NCBI RefSeq assembly: GCF_015070855.1
Contig: NZ_JADDIX010000024.1
Span: forward strand, 24,409 to 88,408
DNA: 64,000 nt
Origin: Pseudomonas lopnurensis
GTDB lineage: Bacteria > Pseudomonadota > Gammaproteobacteria > Pseudomonadales > Pseudomonadaceae
Reading direction: 5' to 3'
Shown: positions 1 through 8,638 of the stretch, piece by piece
Layout: each line of letters begins with the position of its first letter
Numbering within the stretch: the first letter of the stretch is position 1
Program-made: the position numbers and the translations under genes
Notes under the pieces: model-generated
What the model was told of the DNA's origin: nothing
The model's input: the letters and a program-made list of their open reading frames with translations, nothing else
Databases searched by the model: none

Positions 1-630
1 GATGGAAATGATCGCGATGAACCAGATCGACCAGATGCCGGACAGGCGGTGGAAATCACCCCAGAAGATGCGCGCGCCATGTCGAAAACGCAGGGTGGGC
101 TTGAAGAAGCCTTTCCAGAACTTCTTGTAGACCACCAGCCCGGTGGCCAGCGAGGCCAGCATCGGCAGGCCTGTCAACGATACCAGGTACCAGCCCCAGC
201 TGAAGCCGTTCGTAAAGGGCACCAGCCACCAGCCGTGCAGGGCGCGGGTGAACTGGCGGAAATCGAATTGCGGGCTGACGCCCTGGATGGCCCCGGTGTA
301 GGGGTTGATGTAGAAGGTCGGCGAGGTGCCGTCGGGGTAGCTGACGCGCGCGTTGAGCGCGAAGTGGTCCTCCTGGGGGCGGCTGATCGACTGCACGATG
401 ATCTCGGGTTCGGCGCGCTGGACCGCTTCCAGAACCTGGCCGTAGCTGAGCCGTTCGGCATCGGCCGAGGGTTTGCTGGCACGCACGTCCGGGTTGGCCA
501 GCCAGATGATTTCCTGGCTGACCGTGGCCAGTGTGCCGGTCACGCAAATGATCAGCAGGAAGAACCAGATCGGCAGGGCCAGCCAGCTATGAACGAGGAA
601 CCAGAGTCTGGAGCGGGACTTCTTGGACAT
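1..630 (-). CDS. PepSY-associated membrane protein (partial, 3' end outside window)
   Basis: Translating the minus strand from the ATG at 628-630 gives 210 residues with no stop before the window edge. A basic N-terminus (MSKKSRSRLW) leads into a first membrane helix around residues 10-35 (WLALPIWFFLLIICVTGT). A soluble PepSY-like stretch with FYINPYTGAIQG near residues 105-116 follows. Further helices start near residue 135 (RALHGWWLVPF) and near residue 150 (WGWYLVSLTGLPMLASLATG). The spacing of FWGDFHRLSGIWS near the edge is typical of the PepSY_TM family (COG3182). Members are inner-membrane proteins often found near siderophore receptors or linked to ferric reduction. That role is family knowledge and no receptor is in view. 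The C-terminal part is missing here. Confidence 0.85.
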   Translation of the reverse strand, partial: MSKKSRSRLWFLVHSWLALPIWFFLLIICVTGTLATVSQEIIWLANPDVRASKPSADAERLSYGQVLEAVQRAEPEIIVQSISRPQEDHFALNARVSYPDGTSPTFYINPYTGAIQGVSPQFDFRQFTRALHGWWLVPFTNGFSWGWYLVSLTGLPMLASLATGLVVYKKFWKGFFKPTLRFRHGARIFWGDFHRLSGIWSIWFIAIISI

Positions 631-1573
631 GAGGAGCAAGGTCTATGGTTAAAAGGCGAGTAGATGGTGGATTCAGAGACTCTGTTGCTGCGCTAGCAAG
701 TAAACCTCCCGTGTCGCTCGGCAAGCCGGACAACCTGCATGCGGGGCATGGCGAGGTTCAGAGTTTTCAAGGAGTAAGACGGATGAGAGCGGGAAAACCT
801 GCATCAAAAAGGAAAAATATCGTGATCCGCTCCTGGCCAGGTATTTCGATGTGCCCGCGGTACTGGATAGGCATACAACTTTACCGGGTTACCAAGGAAG
901 GCAGTTTTGGGCTTTTTGGATTTCGTAGCTTAGTCGCTCGCGGCCCAGCCACCTTCACTATCGATCCAGCAGGCATATTGGGTCAGCACAACCTGCAACC
1001 ACCCTGCTATTAGTGATGAAGGTTGGAGCCATGCCAGTCATTAGACACATGGTTGCATGCGCGTGGCGCGCATTGTGCGGAGGCTGCTCGCGGGCGAAGC
1101 GGACGCCGTGACGATGAGGGGTAACTCTCGTAGCGCGGTTCAACGATCATTTGCGCCAGGATAGTGGGAAGTCCGTTCGCTCTTCGTGGGCTGTTTCGGT
1201 CAACTTCGCATGCTCATGCCATTGGGCAGAGATCGGTTATTACCAGATCGACAAGTCGTCGGGAGCGCAAGATGTTTCGCATATCAAGGCGTGTTGCCGG
1301 CAGCGGCGAATTGTATATTTTTCCAGGGCCTTATTGAGTCAGGCATTGCTTATATTGGGCGGCTTGGGCTTTCAAGTGTTTTCTCGTCATGCAGGTTAAG
1401 TTTGCTGTCCGATAAGTGTCGAGGTGGGCAGGAATGATGAAACATGCGTTTCGTCAAGGTAAATCAGACGGAAGGCCGTGGCTTTCGAATGGCTTCGGGG
1501 CAGGGGGCATCGGATGCGGCCGATATCCAAGAAACTATCTGGCGAGAGAGTTGTTATTGTTAAACGCCTGCTA
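631..1573. other. Long intergenic stretch with no convincing gene
   Basis: Between the PepSY gene and the signalling cluster lies nearly 1 kb where reading frames are short, lack family motifs and show none of the G/C-rich third-position pattern of the flanking genes. The base composition is visibly more A/T-rich than its surroundings. I see no tRNA, IS end or terminator with a clear T-run. It may be decayed DNA or untranslated leader. Confidence 0.5.
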
Positions 1574-1630
1574 GGGCATAGGTACTTATCCTTACGGTGG
1601 ATGGAGCGTGTGCTCGGTTACGGCCATAAT
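1574..1630 (+). promoter_or_regulatory. Putative activator site plus -10 element upstream of the first signalling operon
   Basis: The block ATAGGTACTTATCCTTACGG is followed by GGATGG, and 20 bases later by CATAAT at 1625-1630, which fits a sigma-70 -10 box. TACTTAT matches the TACYYMT heptamer used by NarL/FixJ-type regulators. Its centre, near 1590, would lie about 46 bases before the start site. A near copy with the same layout occurs at 9814-9873. The binding protein is unknown; the FixJ-like regulator of this cluster is an obvious candidate. Confidence 0.45.
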
Positions 1631-1737
1631 GGAAGTGCTGAAGATGGCATTTTGCTATCTAACAGGTGATCCCAGCGATGTATCGGTTTTCAGACAGTGT
1701 CGAAAAGGCCGTATCCTGCGCTCAAGGAAAGGATGAA

Positions 1738-3018
1738 ATGGAAACAAATTCGGAAATCTTCTTCGAAACGCTCGTCGAAGGGCTTAATATCGGTGTAATC
1801 GCACTCGACGCTGATTTGCAGATCCTGCACTGGAACCATTTCGTCACCCAGCGGACCGGAAAGTGTCTCGATGACGTTCGGGGGCGACCGATCGCCAAGG
1901 TCTTTCCCGAAACGAACAATGAGCGGTTTCACAAGATGATCGAGCTGGTACGGTCAAAAGGTCGGCATGTCTATCATCATTGGCTGGAGCTGTCTCACCT
2001 GATTCCCTTGCGGGTCGAAAGTCCTGATGGTGATATGCTCCCGCTGCATAGCACGCTACTGTTTCCCTACGATCATTTCGGCGGAGTACGTCGTTATGGT
2101 TTGATCATGTATGACACAGGCGCTATTGCGAGATCGAGCGGGCAACTCGAAGCCGCGCTGGTGGCATTGAGCAAGAAGCAGGCAGAACAGGATCAATTGA
2201 TACGCAAGCTTGAAGCAGCCAACAGCCAATTGCTCCAATCCGAGAAATTGGCGGCCATTGGCCAGTTGGCCGCCGGCGTCGCTCATGAGATCAATAACCC
2301 CATTGGTTATGTGCTTTCCAATCTCAAGACGCTGGATGGTTATGTCCTCGACATGCTGCGGATCATCGATGCCGTGGACGAAGTCGCCAGTCTGGACGAG
2401 TTGCGCCAGGTCAAACGCGCCTTGGAATACGACTATATTCGAGAAGATATCAAAGCCTTGATTTGCGAGTCCGGCGATGGCATCGATCGGGTCAAGCAGA
2501 TCATCAGTGCCCTGAAAGACTTCTCTTATATCGATGAGGAGGAGTTTCGTCCCGCCGACCTGCATCGCGGGATAGAAACGACGCTCAACGTAGTCAACAA
2601 CGAAATAAAGTACAAGGCCGAGGTGGTCAAGGAGTTTGGCGAGCTGCCGGAACTGGAATGTATCCCTTCGCAAATCAATCAGGTCGTGATGAACCTGCTG
2701 GTCAATGCGGCTCACTCGATCGAGCAGTTCGGTCGTATTACGCTACGCACAGCGTGCGAGGGGGACTGGGCCTGGTTCGAAGTCGAAGACACCGGCAAAG
2801 GCATCGAGAAAAAGCTGCTCAATCGGATCTATGAACCGTTCTTCACCACCAAGCCGGTAGGCAAGGGAACCGGTCTGGGGCTGGCGCTTTCCTATAACAT
2901 CGTGCAAAAACACAATGGGCGGATCGAAGTACATAGCGAGGTAGGGCAGGGTACATGCTTTCGGGTATGGCTGCCGGTCTGCCAGCCGACCGCCCTGACT
3001 GGAAAGGATGCCAAGTAA
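1738..3018 (+). CDS. PAS-domain sensor histidine kinase (soluble)
   Basis: This 426-residue kinase has an N-terminal PAS domain at about residues 10-125 (GVIALDADLQILHWN), a coiled coil, and a histidine phosphoacceptor box with the His near residue 183 (GVAHEINNPIGY). The ATPase domain has an N box (MNLLVNAAHSI), a G1 box (DTGKGIEK) and a G2 box (GKGTGLGL). No membrane segment is visible, so it should sense a cytoplasmic signal. I chose the ATG at 1738 because AAGGAAAGGA sits just upstream; a GTG at 1666 or an ATG at 1678 would add up to 24 residues without a good ribosome site. It lacks its own receiver and overlaps the next gene through TAATG at 3016-3020, so the receiver/HD-GYP protein is a likely phosphotransfer partner. 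Confidence 0.9.
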   Translation: METNSEIFFETLVEGLNIGVIALDADLQILHWNHFVTQRTGKCLDDVRGRPIAKVFPETNNERFHKMIELVRSKGRHVYHHWLELSHLIPLRVESPDGDMLPLHSTLLFPYDHFGGVRRYGLIMYDTGAIARSSGQLEAALVALSKKQAEQDQLIRKLEAANSQLLQSEKLAAIGQLAAGVAHEINNPIGYVLSNLKTLDGYVLDMLRIIDAVDEVASLDELRQVKRALEYDYIREDIKALICESGDGIDRVKQIISALKDFSYIDEEEFRPADLHRGIETTLNVVNNEIKYKAEVVKEFGELPELECIPSQINQVVMNLLVNAAHSIEQFGRITLRTACEGDWAWFEVEDTGKGIEKKLLNRIYEPFFTTKPVGKGTGLGLALSYNIVQKHNGRIEVHSEVGQGTCFRVWLPVCQPTALTGKDAK

Positions 3019-4394
3019 TGATTGTCGAGCGAGACGATGGGCCGATCGCCACCGTGCTGTTGGTCGATGACGAGGAGAATATTCTCAGCAGTTTGCGGCG
3101 CGTGCTGCGTAACGAGCGCTATCTGCTTCTCTTTGCCAGCAGTGGTGCTGTGGCACTGGAGTTGCTTGAGCAGCACGAGGTCGACCTGATCGTCTCGGAT
3201 GCCCGCATGCCAGGCATGGACGGTGCGACGCTACTGGCGAAAGTCCAGCAGGGCTGGCCGGGTTGCCTACGCATCTTGCTGACCGGCTATGCCGACATCA
3301 CCACCACCATCAAGGCGATCAACGAGGGCCAGATCTATCGCTATATAAGCAAACCCTGGGACGATGACGAGCTACGGCTGATCATTCGTCAGGCCCTGGC
3401 CTTTGAGTTCTCCGAACGGGAGCGTCAACGACTCGAACGCCTCACTCAGGAGCAGAACGCCCATCTGCAGGAGTTGAACGAGACGCTCGAGCGTCGGGTG
3501 CAGGCACGAACGGCGGAACTCGAAGAAACAGCGGGCATGCTCGATGTGGCCTATGCCGAGCTACGTCGCAGTTATGTCACCGCCACCGAGGTTTTCGCGG
3601 GTCTCGTGAATCAGCGCTTCAACAAAGACCGCCAGACCAATGCGCAAGTCGTCGCGTTGATAAAGGGGTACGCTGAACACTATCAACTGGATGAACGAAC
3701 CAGTAACGACCTGGCAATGGCGGCGGCCCTGTACAACATTGGGAAGCTGACCTGGAGCGATCAGCTGCTCGCCAGGCCGTCTGACCTTTTATACAAGGAA
3801 GAGCGCGCTCGTTACCGCAAATACCCGGAGCTGGGTGAAAACCTGCTGATGACGCTGGAGCCCGTGCAGGATGCCGGTCGATTGATTCGGCATCATCAGG
3901 AGCGTTGGGATGGCCATGGATTTCCCGACCGGCTGGAAGGTGAAGCGATACCTTTCGGTTCTCGTTTGCTGAAACTTTGCGTTGATTTCATCGAGCTGCA
4001 GCGAGGCATGTTCCTCGAGCGACGACTGAGTCGCGACGAAGCGCTTCTTCTGATGAAGAAATACAAGGGGCGGCTCTACGATCCCCAGCTTTGCGATTGT
4101 TTCATCGAGCTCTGTACGACACTTGCGCCGGACCTTGTGCTCGCCGATGCGAGCATCATGGCACTGGATACGCGAAGGCTCAGCGCCGGAATGATACTGG
4201 CGCGCAACCTTCATGCCACCAACGGTATGCTGCTGCTCAACGAAGGTAAACAGCTCACACAACAGCTGATATCGAAACTGATAACGTTCGAGGCCTCGGA
4301 AGGAGGCCGTTACACGGTATTCATCCGGAAACCGGAGAGCGATGCCCCCTTCAAAATGGAGCGCCGTGATGAGCACGATCCAGTTGCCGGATGA
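3018..4394 (+). CDS. Response regulator with degenerate HD-GYP domain
   Basis: The 458-residue product starts with a receiver domain: acidic pocket VDDEEN, phosphoacceptor Asp61 in SDARMPGMDG, and the lysine in SKPWDDDELR. A long coiled coil follows at about residues 140-185, then an HD-GYP-like domain. In active HD-GYP phosphodiesterases the metal-binding motif reads HDIGK; here it is YNIGK (Tyr239-Asn240). The later HH pair (HHQERWDGHG, near residue 291) is retained and GYP is replaced by GFP. Loss of the HD dyad predicts weak or absent cyclic di-GMP hydrolysis and perhaps a binding or scaffold role. The start at 3018 overlaps the upstream kinase stop (TAATG), so translation is probably coupled. 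The overall design resembles RpfG. Confidence 0.88.
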   Translation: MIVERDDGPIATVLLVDDEENILSSLRRVLRNERYLLLFASSGAVALELLEQHEVDLIVSDARMPGMDGATLLAKVQQGWPGCLRILLTGYADITTTIKAINEGQIYRYISKPWDDDELRLIIRQALAFEFSERERQRLERLTQEQNAHLQELNETLERRVQARTAELEETAGMLDVAYAELRRSYVTATEVFAGLVNQRFNKDRQTNAQVVALIKGYAEHYQLDERTSNDLAMAAALYNIGKLTWSDQLLARPSDLLYKEERARYRKYPELGENLLMTLEPVQDAGRLIRHHQERWDGHGFPDRLEGEAIPFGSRLLKLCVDFIELQRGMFLERRLSRDEALLLMKKYKGRLYDPQLCDCFIELCTTLAPDLVLADASIMALDTRRLSAGMILARNLHATNGMLLLNEGKQLTQQLISKLITFEASEGGRYTVFIRKPESDAPFKMERRDEHDPVAG

Positions 4395-4512
4395 CGAACC
4401 GCATGTTCTCGGCGCCCTGCAACGCATCCTTCAGTCGCCAGCATTGGGGAGCTTCATATGTTCAGCGATATCCAGACTTCGGGCGCACTCACAGAACATG
4501 AGGCCGTTCTGA
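4369..4512 (+). CDS. Small ORF, possible receiver-domain remnant
   Basis: An ATG at 4369 opens a 47-codon frame overlapping the end of the HD-GYP gene. Its start, LPDDEPHVLGALQRILQ, resembles the beginning of the nearby receiver domains (VDDEPNILAALRRIF in the ATPase fusion and VDDEENILSSLRRVL in the HD-GYP protein). The similarity stops after about 20 residues and the frame ends at 4512 without a phosphoacceptor Asp. It could be the stump of a lost response-regulator gene, or a short coupling peptide ahead of the GTPase. The resemblance is seen directly; decay is inference. Confidence 0.35.
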   Translation: MSTIQLPDDEPHVLGALQRILQSPALGSFICSAISRLRAHSQNMRPF

Positions 4513-4536
4513 TTGATCAAGAAGGCCTTCGCAAAT

Positions 4537-5190
4537 ATGTCTGAATACATTCCGCATGAACGAAAACTGACAATCAAGGTTGTTTACTACGGGCCGGCAC
4601 TGAGCGGCAAGACGACCAACCTGATGCAGTTGCACACCCTGTTGCAACCGCAGCGCAAGGGCGAGCTGATGGTGCTCGAAACCCGTGACGACCGCACCCT
4701 GTTCTTCGACATGCTGCCCATAGGCCTGCGTAGCGAGAGTGGGCTGGAACTGCGACTGAAGCTGTATACCGTGCCGGGCCAGGTCCAGCACGACAGTACC
4801 CGCAAGGCGGTGCTGGCTCGGGTCGATGGGGTGATCTTCGTCGCCGATTCCCAGCCCGCTCAGCAGGACAACAACGCCAATGCGTTCGACAATCTGGCTG
4901 ACAACCTGCAGAAGGTCGGTATCGATATCGAGAACCTTCCCTTGGTCGTGCAATTCAACAAGCGTGATGCGCCCGGAGCGGTCGGCGAAGGCGAATTGCA
5001 GAGTCGCTGGTCGGATACGCCCTGGTCGCCCTTGTGCATGGCGGCGGCGATCAATGGCGAGGGGGTCGTCGAGAGCTATCGGGTCCTGCTGGAGCGTCTG
5101 TATCCAGTCCTCGACCGGGAATTCCAGTTGGCGGAGGTCGAACACATCAGTGCCGACGCTTTCGTCCGCCAACTGAGCAGGGTGGGTTGA
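4537..5190 (+). CDS. MglA-family Ras-like small GTPase
   Basis: The 217-residue protein carries the bacterial MglA signature: P-loop YGPALSGKTTNL, the stretch RTLFFDMLPIGL, switch II LYTVPGQV, VDGVIFVADSQ, and the guanine-specificity motif NKRD. In Myxococcus and some other bacteria MglA GTPases set cell polarity and place type IV pilus motors or signalling proteins; that is family knowledge. No MglB/Roadblock GAP gene adjoins it. The ATG at 4537 is preceded by AAGAAGG at about ten bases; a TTG at 4513 would add eight residues. The stop overlaps the next kinase start (TGATG at 5188-5192). Position between two kinases and upstream of a secretion-type ATPase suggests it is the switch of this module. 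Confidence 0.88.
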   Translation: MSEYIPHERKLTIKVVYYGPALSGKTTNLMQLHTLLQPQRKGELMVLETRDDRTLFFDMLPIGLRSESGLELRLKLYTVPGQVQHDSTRKAVLARVDGVIFVADSQPAQQDNNANAFDNLADNLQKVGIDIENLPLVVQFNKRDAPGAVGEGELQSRWSDTPWSPLCMAAAINGEGVVESYRVLLERLYPVLDREFQLAEVEHISADAFVRQLSRVG

Positions 5191-6314
5191 TGCGCAACTT
5201 CGACGACGATCCAGCACTGGCGGAGCTGCTTGCGCCCGAGCGTCAGCAAGACCTGTTGCGACTGCTGCAGGGCGTCACGGGTCATCGCTTTGCGCTCAGC
5301 GACCAGCCGCAGGCTGATGCCGAAACGGTGGAATTCAATCTGGATGGCGTGGCGTGGCTAAGCTGTGCCGCGGATCCTCAATTGCAGGCGCCGACGGCGC
5401 GGCTCATCGAGTTCATCCTGACCTATGTGGGCAAATATCGATTGGCCGCTAACCTGCACCACGATATCGCGGAAGCGAGTTTCGCCGAGCTGCAACGCCA
5501 GCATGCCGCTCTGCAGGATTCAGAGGCTCGGTACAGGCAACTCTCCGAGCAGTTGCAGGCTCAAGTGGCCGCGCAGGTGAAGGTTATCGAGCAGACCCAG
5601 CAGGAGCTTTACGAGTCGGCGAGACTTCGCGCGATCGGTCAGCTCGCCGCTGGTGTCGCGCATGAAATCAACAATCCCATCGGCTTTATCAGCAGCAATC
5701 TCAGGGTGGCAGAGGATTACGTCAAAGAGATCAAGCAGGGGATCGCAGGCGATAGCGCTTTCAACGCGCTGATCGAGGATTTCCAGGCGCTGCTCAAGGA
5801 GTCAGCCAGTGGAACGCAGCGCATCGCGTCGATCGTTTCTGACTTGAAGACCTTCTCCAACATCGATCAGGCCGATTTCATTTCCTGTGATCTCAACGAT
5901 CTTCTGCACACAAGCTGCCATCTGCTGCAGGCCGAATTCAGTCATATGCTGGACATAGAGCTGCAGCTCGGAAACATCGGTTCCATCTCCGGCTACCCGG
6001 CCAAACTGTCCCAGGTGTTCTTTAACGTCCTCGACAACGCAGCAAAAGCCGTGGAAGGGAAAGGGCGTATCCGCGTGATCAGCAGGCAAGGCGCCGCGGG
6101 CCATCCGGAGGTGGTGATCGAGGATAATGGCTGCGGTATATCCACCGCCTCGCTGGAACGGATCTTCGATCCTTTTTTCACCACACGCCCGGTCGGTTCG
6201 GGTACAGGTCTTGGACTGACCGTCGCACGCGAAACCATGATGGCGCATCAGGGCGAAATTTCGATTCGTAGCCGCGAAGGCATCGGAACCCGTGTGACGT
6301 TGAAATTTGGATAG
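5190..6314 (+). CDS. Soluble sensor histidine kinase
   Basis: The product has 374 residues. The first 110 form an unassigned, possibly GAF-like region ending in a helical linker. A coiled coil at about residues 115-150 follows. The phosphoacceptor box GVAHEINNPIGF has its His near residue 158. The ATPase domain shows an N box (FNVLDNAAKAVEG), EDNGCGIS and GSGTGLGL. Phosphoacceptor and catalytic regions are close relatives of those in the first kinase of the cluster, so the two may have arisen by duplication and acquired different input ends. No membrane helix is seen. Its start overlaps the GTPase stop, so the two proteins are probably made in step, and the N-terminal region is a reasonable place to look for a GTPase contact. 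Confidence 0.88.
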   Translation: MRNFDDDPALAELLAPERQQDLLRLLQGVTGHRFALSDQPQADAETVEFNLDGVAWLSCAADPQLQAPTARLIEFILTYVGKYRLAANLHHDIAEASFAELQRQHAALQDSEARYRQLSEQLQAQVAAQVKVIEQTQQELYESARLRAIGQLAAGVAHEINNPIGFISSNLRVAEDYVKEIKQGIAGDSAFNALIEDFQALLKESASGTQRIASIVSDLKTFSNIDQADFISCDLNDLLHTSCHLLQAEFSHMLDIELQLGNIGSISGYPAKLSQVFFNVLDNAAKAVEGKGRIRVISRQGAAGHPEVVIEDNGCGISTASLERIFDPFFTTRPVGSGTGLGLTVARETMMAHQGEISIRSREGIGTRVTLKFG

Positions 6315-6324
6315 GGAGCCTGGC

Positions 6325-8577
6325 GTGGCCAAACGTTATGCATCGTTGTTTCTGGGGGGGGATGAAACAGCTCCAGCCAAGGAGGCGCCTGACACTCCTT
6401 ACTCACTGCTTCTGGTGGATGACGAGCCCAATATCCTCGCCGCGCTGCGCAGGATATTCCAGCGTGAGAACTACCAGCTGCATTTCGCGCGCAACGGTGT
6501 CGAGGCGCTGAAGATCCTCGAAGGCAAACCCATCCAGCTGATCATCAGTGACTTCATGATGCCTGGGATGAATGGCAGCGAGCTGCTGGCCAAGGTCCGC
6601 GAGCGCTGGCCGGATACCATTCGCATCATGCTGACCGGGCACGCCAACACCGAAGCGGTAATGGGCTCGGTGCGCGATGGCGCGGTCTATCGATTCATTC
6701 TCAAGCCATGGAATGACGATGACTTGCGGCTGACCATCGCACTGGCGCTGGAGCAGCATGCACTGTTGCAACGTACCCGAGCGCTGGAGCAGGAGAATCA
6801 GAAACAGCATCGCGAGTTCGAAACGATTTCCAAACTGGCTGTCACCAATCGCAGCCAGTTGGCCATCATGCTGTACAAGAAAGGCTTGCTGAATGCCCAG
6901 CAGATTCAGCAGTTGCACAAGGAAATGCAGACTCACAAGACGCCGGTCATACGCCAGTTGATGCAGCACGACTGGATCGGCAGCCAGGCTATCCTTGACC
7001 TGCTGCGCAAGGATCTGATGTTCGAGGAAATCGACCTGCGCGAGTTCCAGGTCGACCCGGCGCTGCTGGCGCTGGTCCCGCAATCGGTCTGCACGCGGCA
7101 GATGCTGCTGCCGCTTCGCGTCGTTGGCCGGCGATTGCGCCTGGCCATGGCCGACCCGATGGACATGGGCCTGATCGAAGAGCTGGGCTTCATGACCGGC
7201 TATAGCATCGACCCGTTGCTCTGCGAGCTGGAACAGCTGCAGGCGCAGTTCCGGGCTCTCTTCGGCGAGCAGGACCAGCAGTTCGATGACATGGCCACGG
7301 TGATCGGTAACAGCGATCCCTACGAGGGCATAGAGATCGTTCTCGACGACGATCCGGCTAGCGAAAGTCTCGAACAGCTGCTTGGCAGCTCGGAAGATCC
7401 TCCGGCAATCCGCCTGGTGAATGCGATCATTCTGGAAGCCTTGCGTCTGAGGGCGAGCGATATCCACATTCACCCGCGGACCAAGCATGTGGTCGTGCGA
7501 TATCGCATAGACGGCGTGCTGCAGGACAAGATTCAGATTCCCAGCTCCGTGCTGATGTCGCTGGTTTCACGGATCAAGGTCATGGCCGAGATGGACATCA
7601 CCGAGCGGCGGCGCCCACAGGATGGGCGTATTACCGTGAAGACGCCTATGCGCATCGTCGATCTGCGAATCTCGACCCTGCCGACGATCAACGGCGAAAA
7701 AGTCGTGATGCGCGTGCTGGAGCGGCAGTCATCGGCGCAGTCGCTGGAGGACCTGGGGCTCTCGGCGAACAATCTGAGACGCCTGCTGCATGTGATCAAC
7801 AAGCCGCAGGGTATCGTCCTCGCAACCGGGCCGACCGGCAGTGGCAAAACCACCACGCTGTTCGCCCTGCTGCAGCATGAGGTCACCGCGGAAAAGAATT
7901 ACGTCACTATCGAGGATCCGGTGGAGATCCACATCGATCACGCCGGCCAGGTACCGGTGCGTGAGCGAATCGGCCTGAGCTTTGCCGGGGTGCTCAGGGC
8001 GATTCTGCGCCAGGATCCGGATGTCATCCTGCTGGGTGAGATCCGTGATGGCGAAACCGCCGAGGTCGCCTTTCATGCGGCGCTCACCGGTCATCTGGTG
8101 TTTTCCACGCTGCATACCAACTCCGCTACCGCAACCATCGCTCGCCTGTTCGACCTGGGGCTCAAGCCTTATGTATTGGCCACGGCCCTGGAGGCGATCA
8201 TCGCCCAGCGGCTGGTACGGCGCATCTGTCCGCATTGCCGTGTACCCGTCAAGCCCAAGGACCATCACCTGCGCAGTCTTGGCTCGGATTTCTTCGACCC
8301 CACACTGAATTTTTTCGAGGGGCGCGGCTGCGATCATTGTCACAAGGGGTACAAGGGCCGGGTCGGGATTCATGAGGTTCTGTTGATGACCGGCTCCCTG
8401 CGCGATGCGGTTTCACAGGGCGCCGGCGCCATGCAGTTGCAGGCCATTGCCACCGAGCAGGGCATGACCAGCCTTCTCGATGATGCGCGGGAGAAGATCC
8501 ACCTTGGCCTGACCACGGTGGATGAGGTCCTGCGTTTGCTCGGCCCGCAGGTGGAGCCCGAGATCGCAAGCAGTTGA
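6325..8577 (+). CDS. Receiver domain fused to GspE/PilB-family secretion ATPase
   Basis: This 750-residue fusion begins with a receiver: acidic VDDEPN, phosphoacceptor Asp76 in SDFMMPGMNG, lysine in LKPWNDDDLR. A helical linker leads to a region at about residues 175-300 that resembles the MshEN/GspE N-terminal domain, but the RLG-type cyclic di-GMP contacts are poorly kept. The C-terminal half is a type II/IV secretion ATPase: Walker A GPTGSGKTT near residue 502, Asp and His boxes, Walker B-type LLGEIRDGETA, and two CxxC pairs (CPHC, CDHC) for zinc. GspE/PilB ATPases power pilus assembly or secretion. A phosphorylation switch on the motor itself is unusual, and no pilin or platform gene lies nearby. 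GTG 6325 was chosen over TTG 6307 because AGGGAG sits seven bases upstream. Confidence 0.9.
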   Translation: MAKRYASLFLGGDETAPAKEAPDTPYSLLLVDDEPNILAALRRIFQRENYQLHFARNGVEALKILEGKPIQLIISDFMMPGMNGSELLAKVRERWPDTIRIMLTGHANTEAVMGSVRDGAVYRFILKPWNDDDLRLTIALALEQHALLQRTRALEQENQKQHREFETISKLAVTNRSQLAIMLYKKGLLNAQQIQQLHKEMQTHKTPVIRQLMQHDWIGSQAILDLLRKDLMFEEIDLREFQVDPALLALVPQSVCTRQMLLPLRVVGRRLRLAMADPMDMGLIEELGFMTGYSIDPLLCELEQLQAQFRALFGEQDQQFDDMATVIGNSDPYEGIEIVLDDDPASESLEQLLGSSEDPPAIRLVNAIILEALRLRASDIHIHPRTKHVVVRYRIDGVLQDKIQIPSSVLMSLVSRIKVMAEMDITERRRPQDGRITVKTPMRIVDLRISTLPTINGEKVVMRVLERQSSAQSLEDLGLSANNLRRLLHVINKPQGIVLATGPTGSGKTTTLFALLQHEVTAEKNYVTIEDPVEIHIDHAGQVPVRERIGLSFAGVLRAILRQDPDVILLGEIRDGETAEVAFHAALTGHLVFSTLHTNSATATIARLFDLGLKPYVLATALEAIIAQRLVRRICPHCRVPVKPKDHHLRSLGSDFFDPTLNFFEGRGCDHCHKGYKGRVGIHEVLLMTGSLRDAVSQGAGAMQLQAIATEQGMTSLLDDAREKIHLGLTTVDEVLRLLGPQVEPEIASS

Positions 8578-8638
8578 TCGGGTGTGCCTGAGTTATTAGT
8601 CTGTCGCATCCAGACTGCTACTGCCCCCTTGCCGCGAA

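Noticed and set aside
645..1669. Several 60-120 codon frames in the left intergenic region
   Set aside because: No ribosome sites, no motifs, and codon use unlike the neighbours.
1666..1737. Upstream GTG/ATG starts for the first kinase
   Set aside because: The ATG at 1738 has a strong Shine-Dalgarno; the extra residues show no domain.
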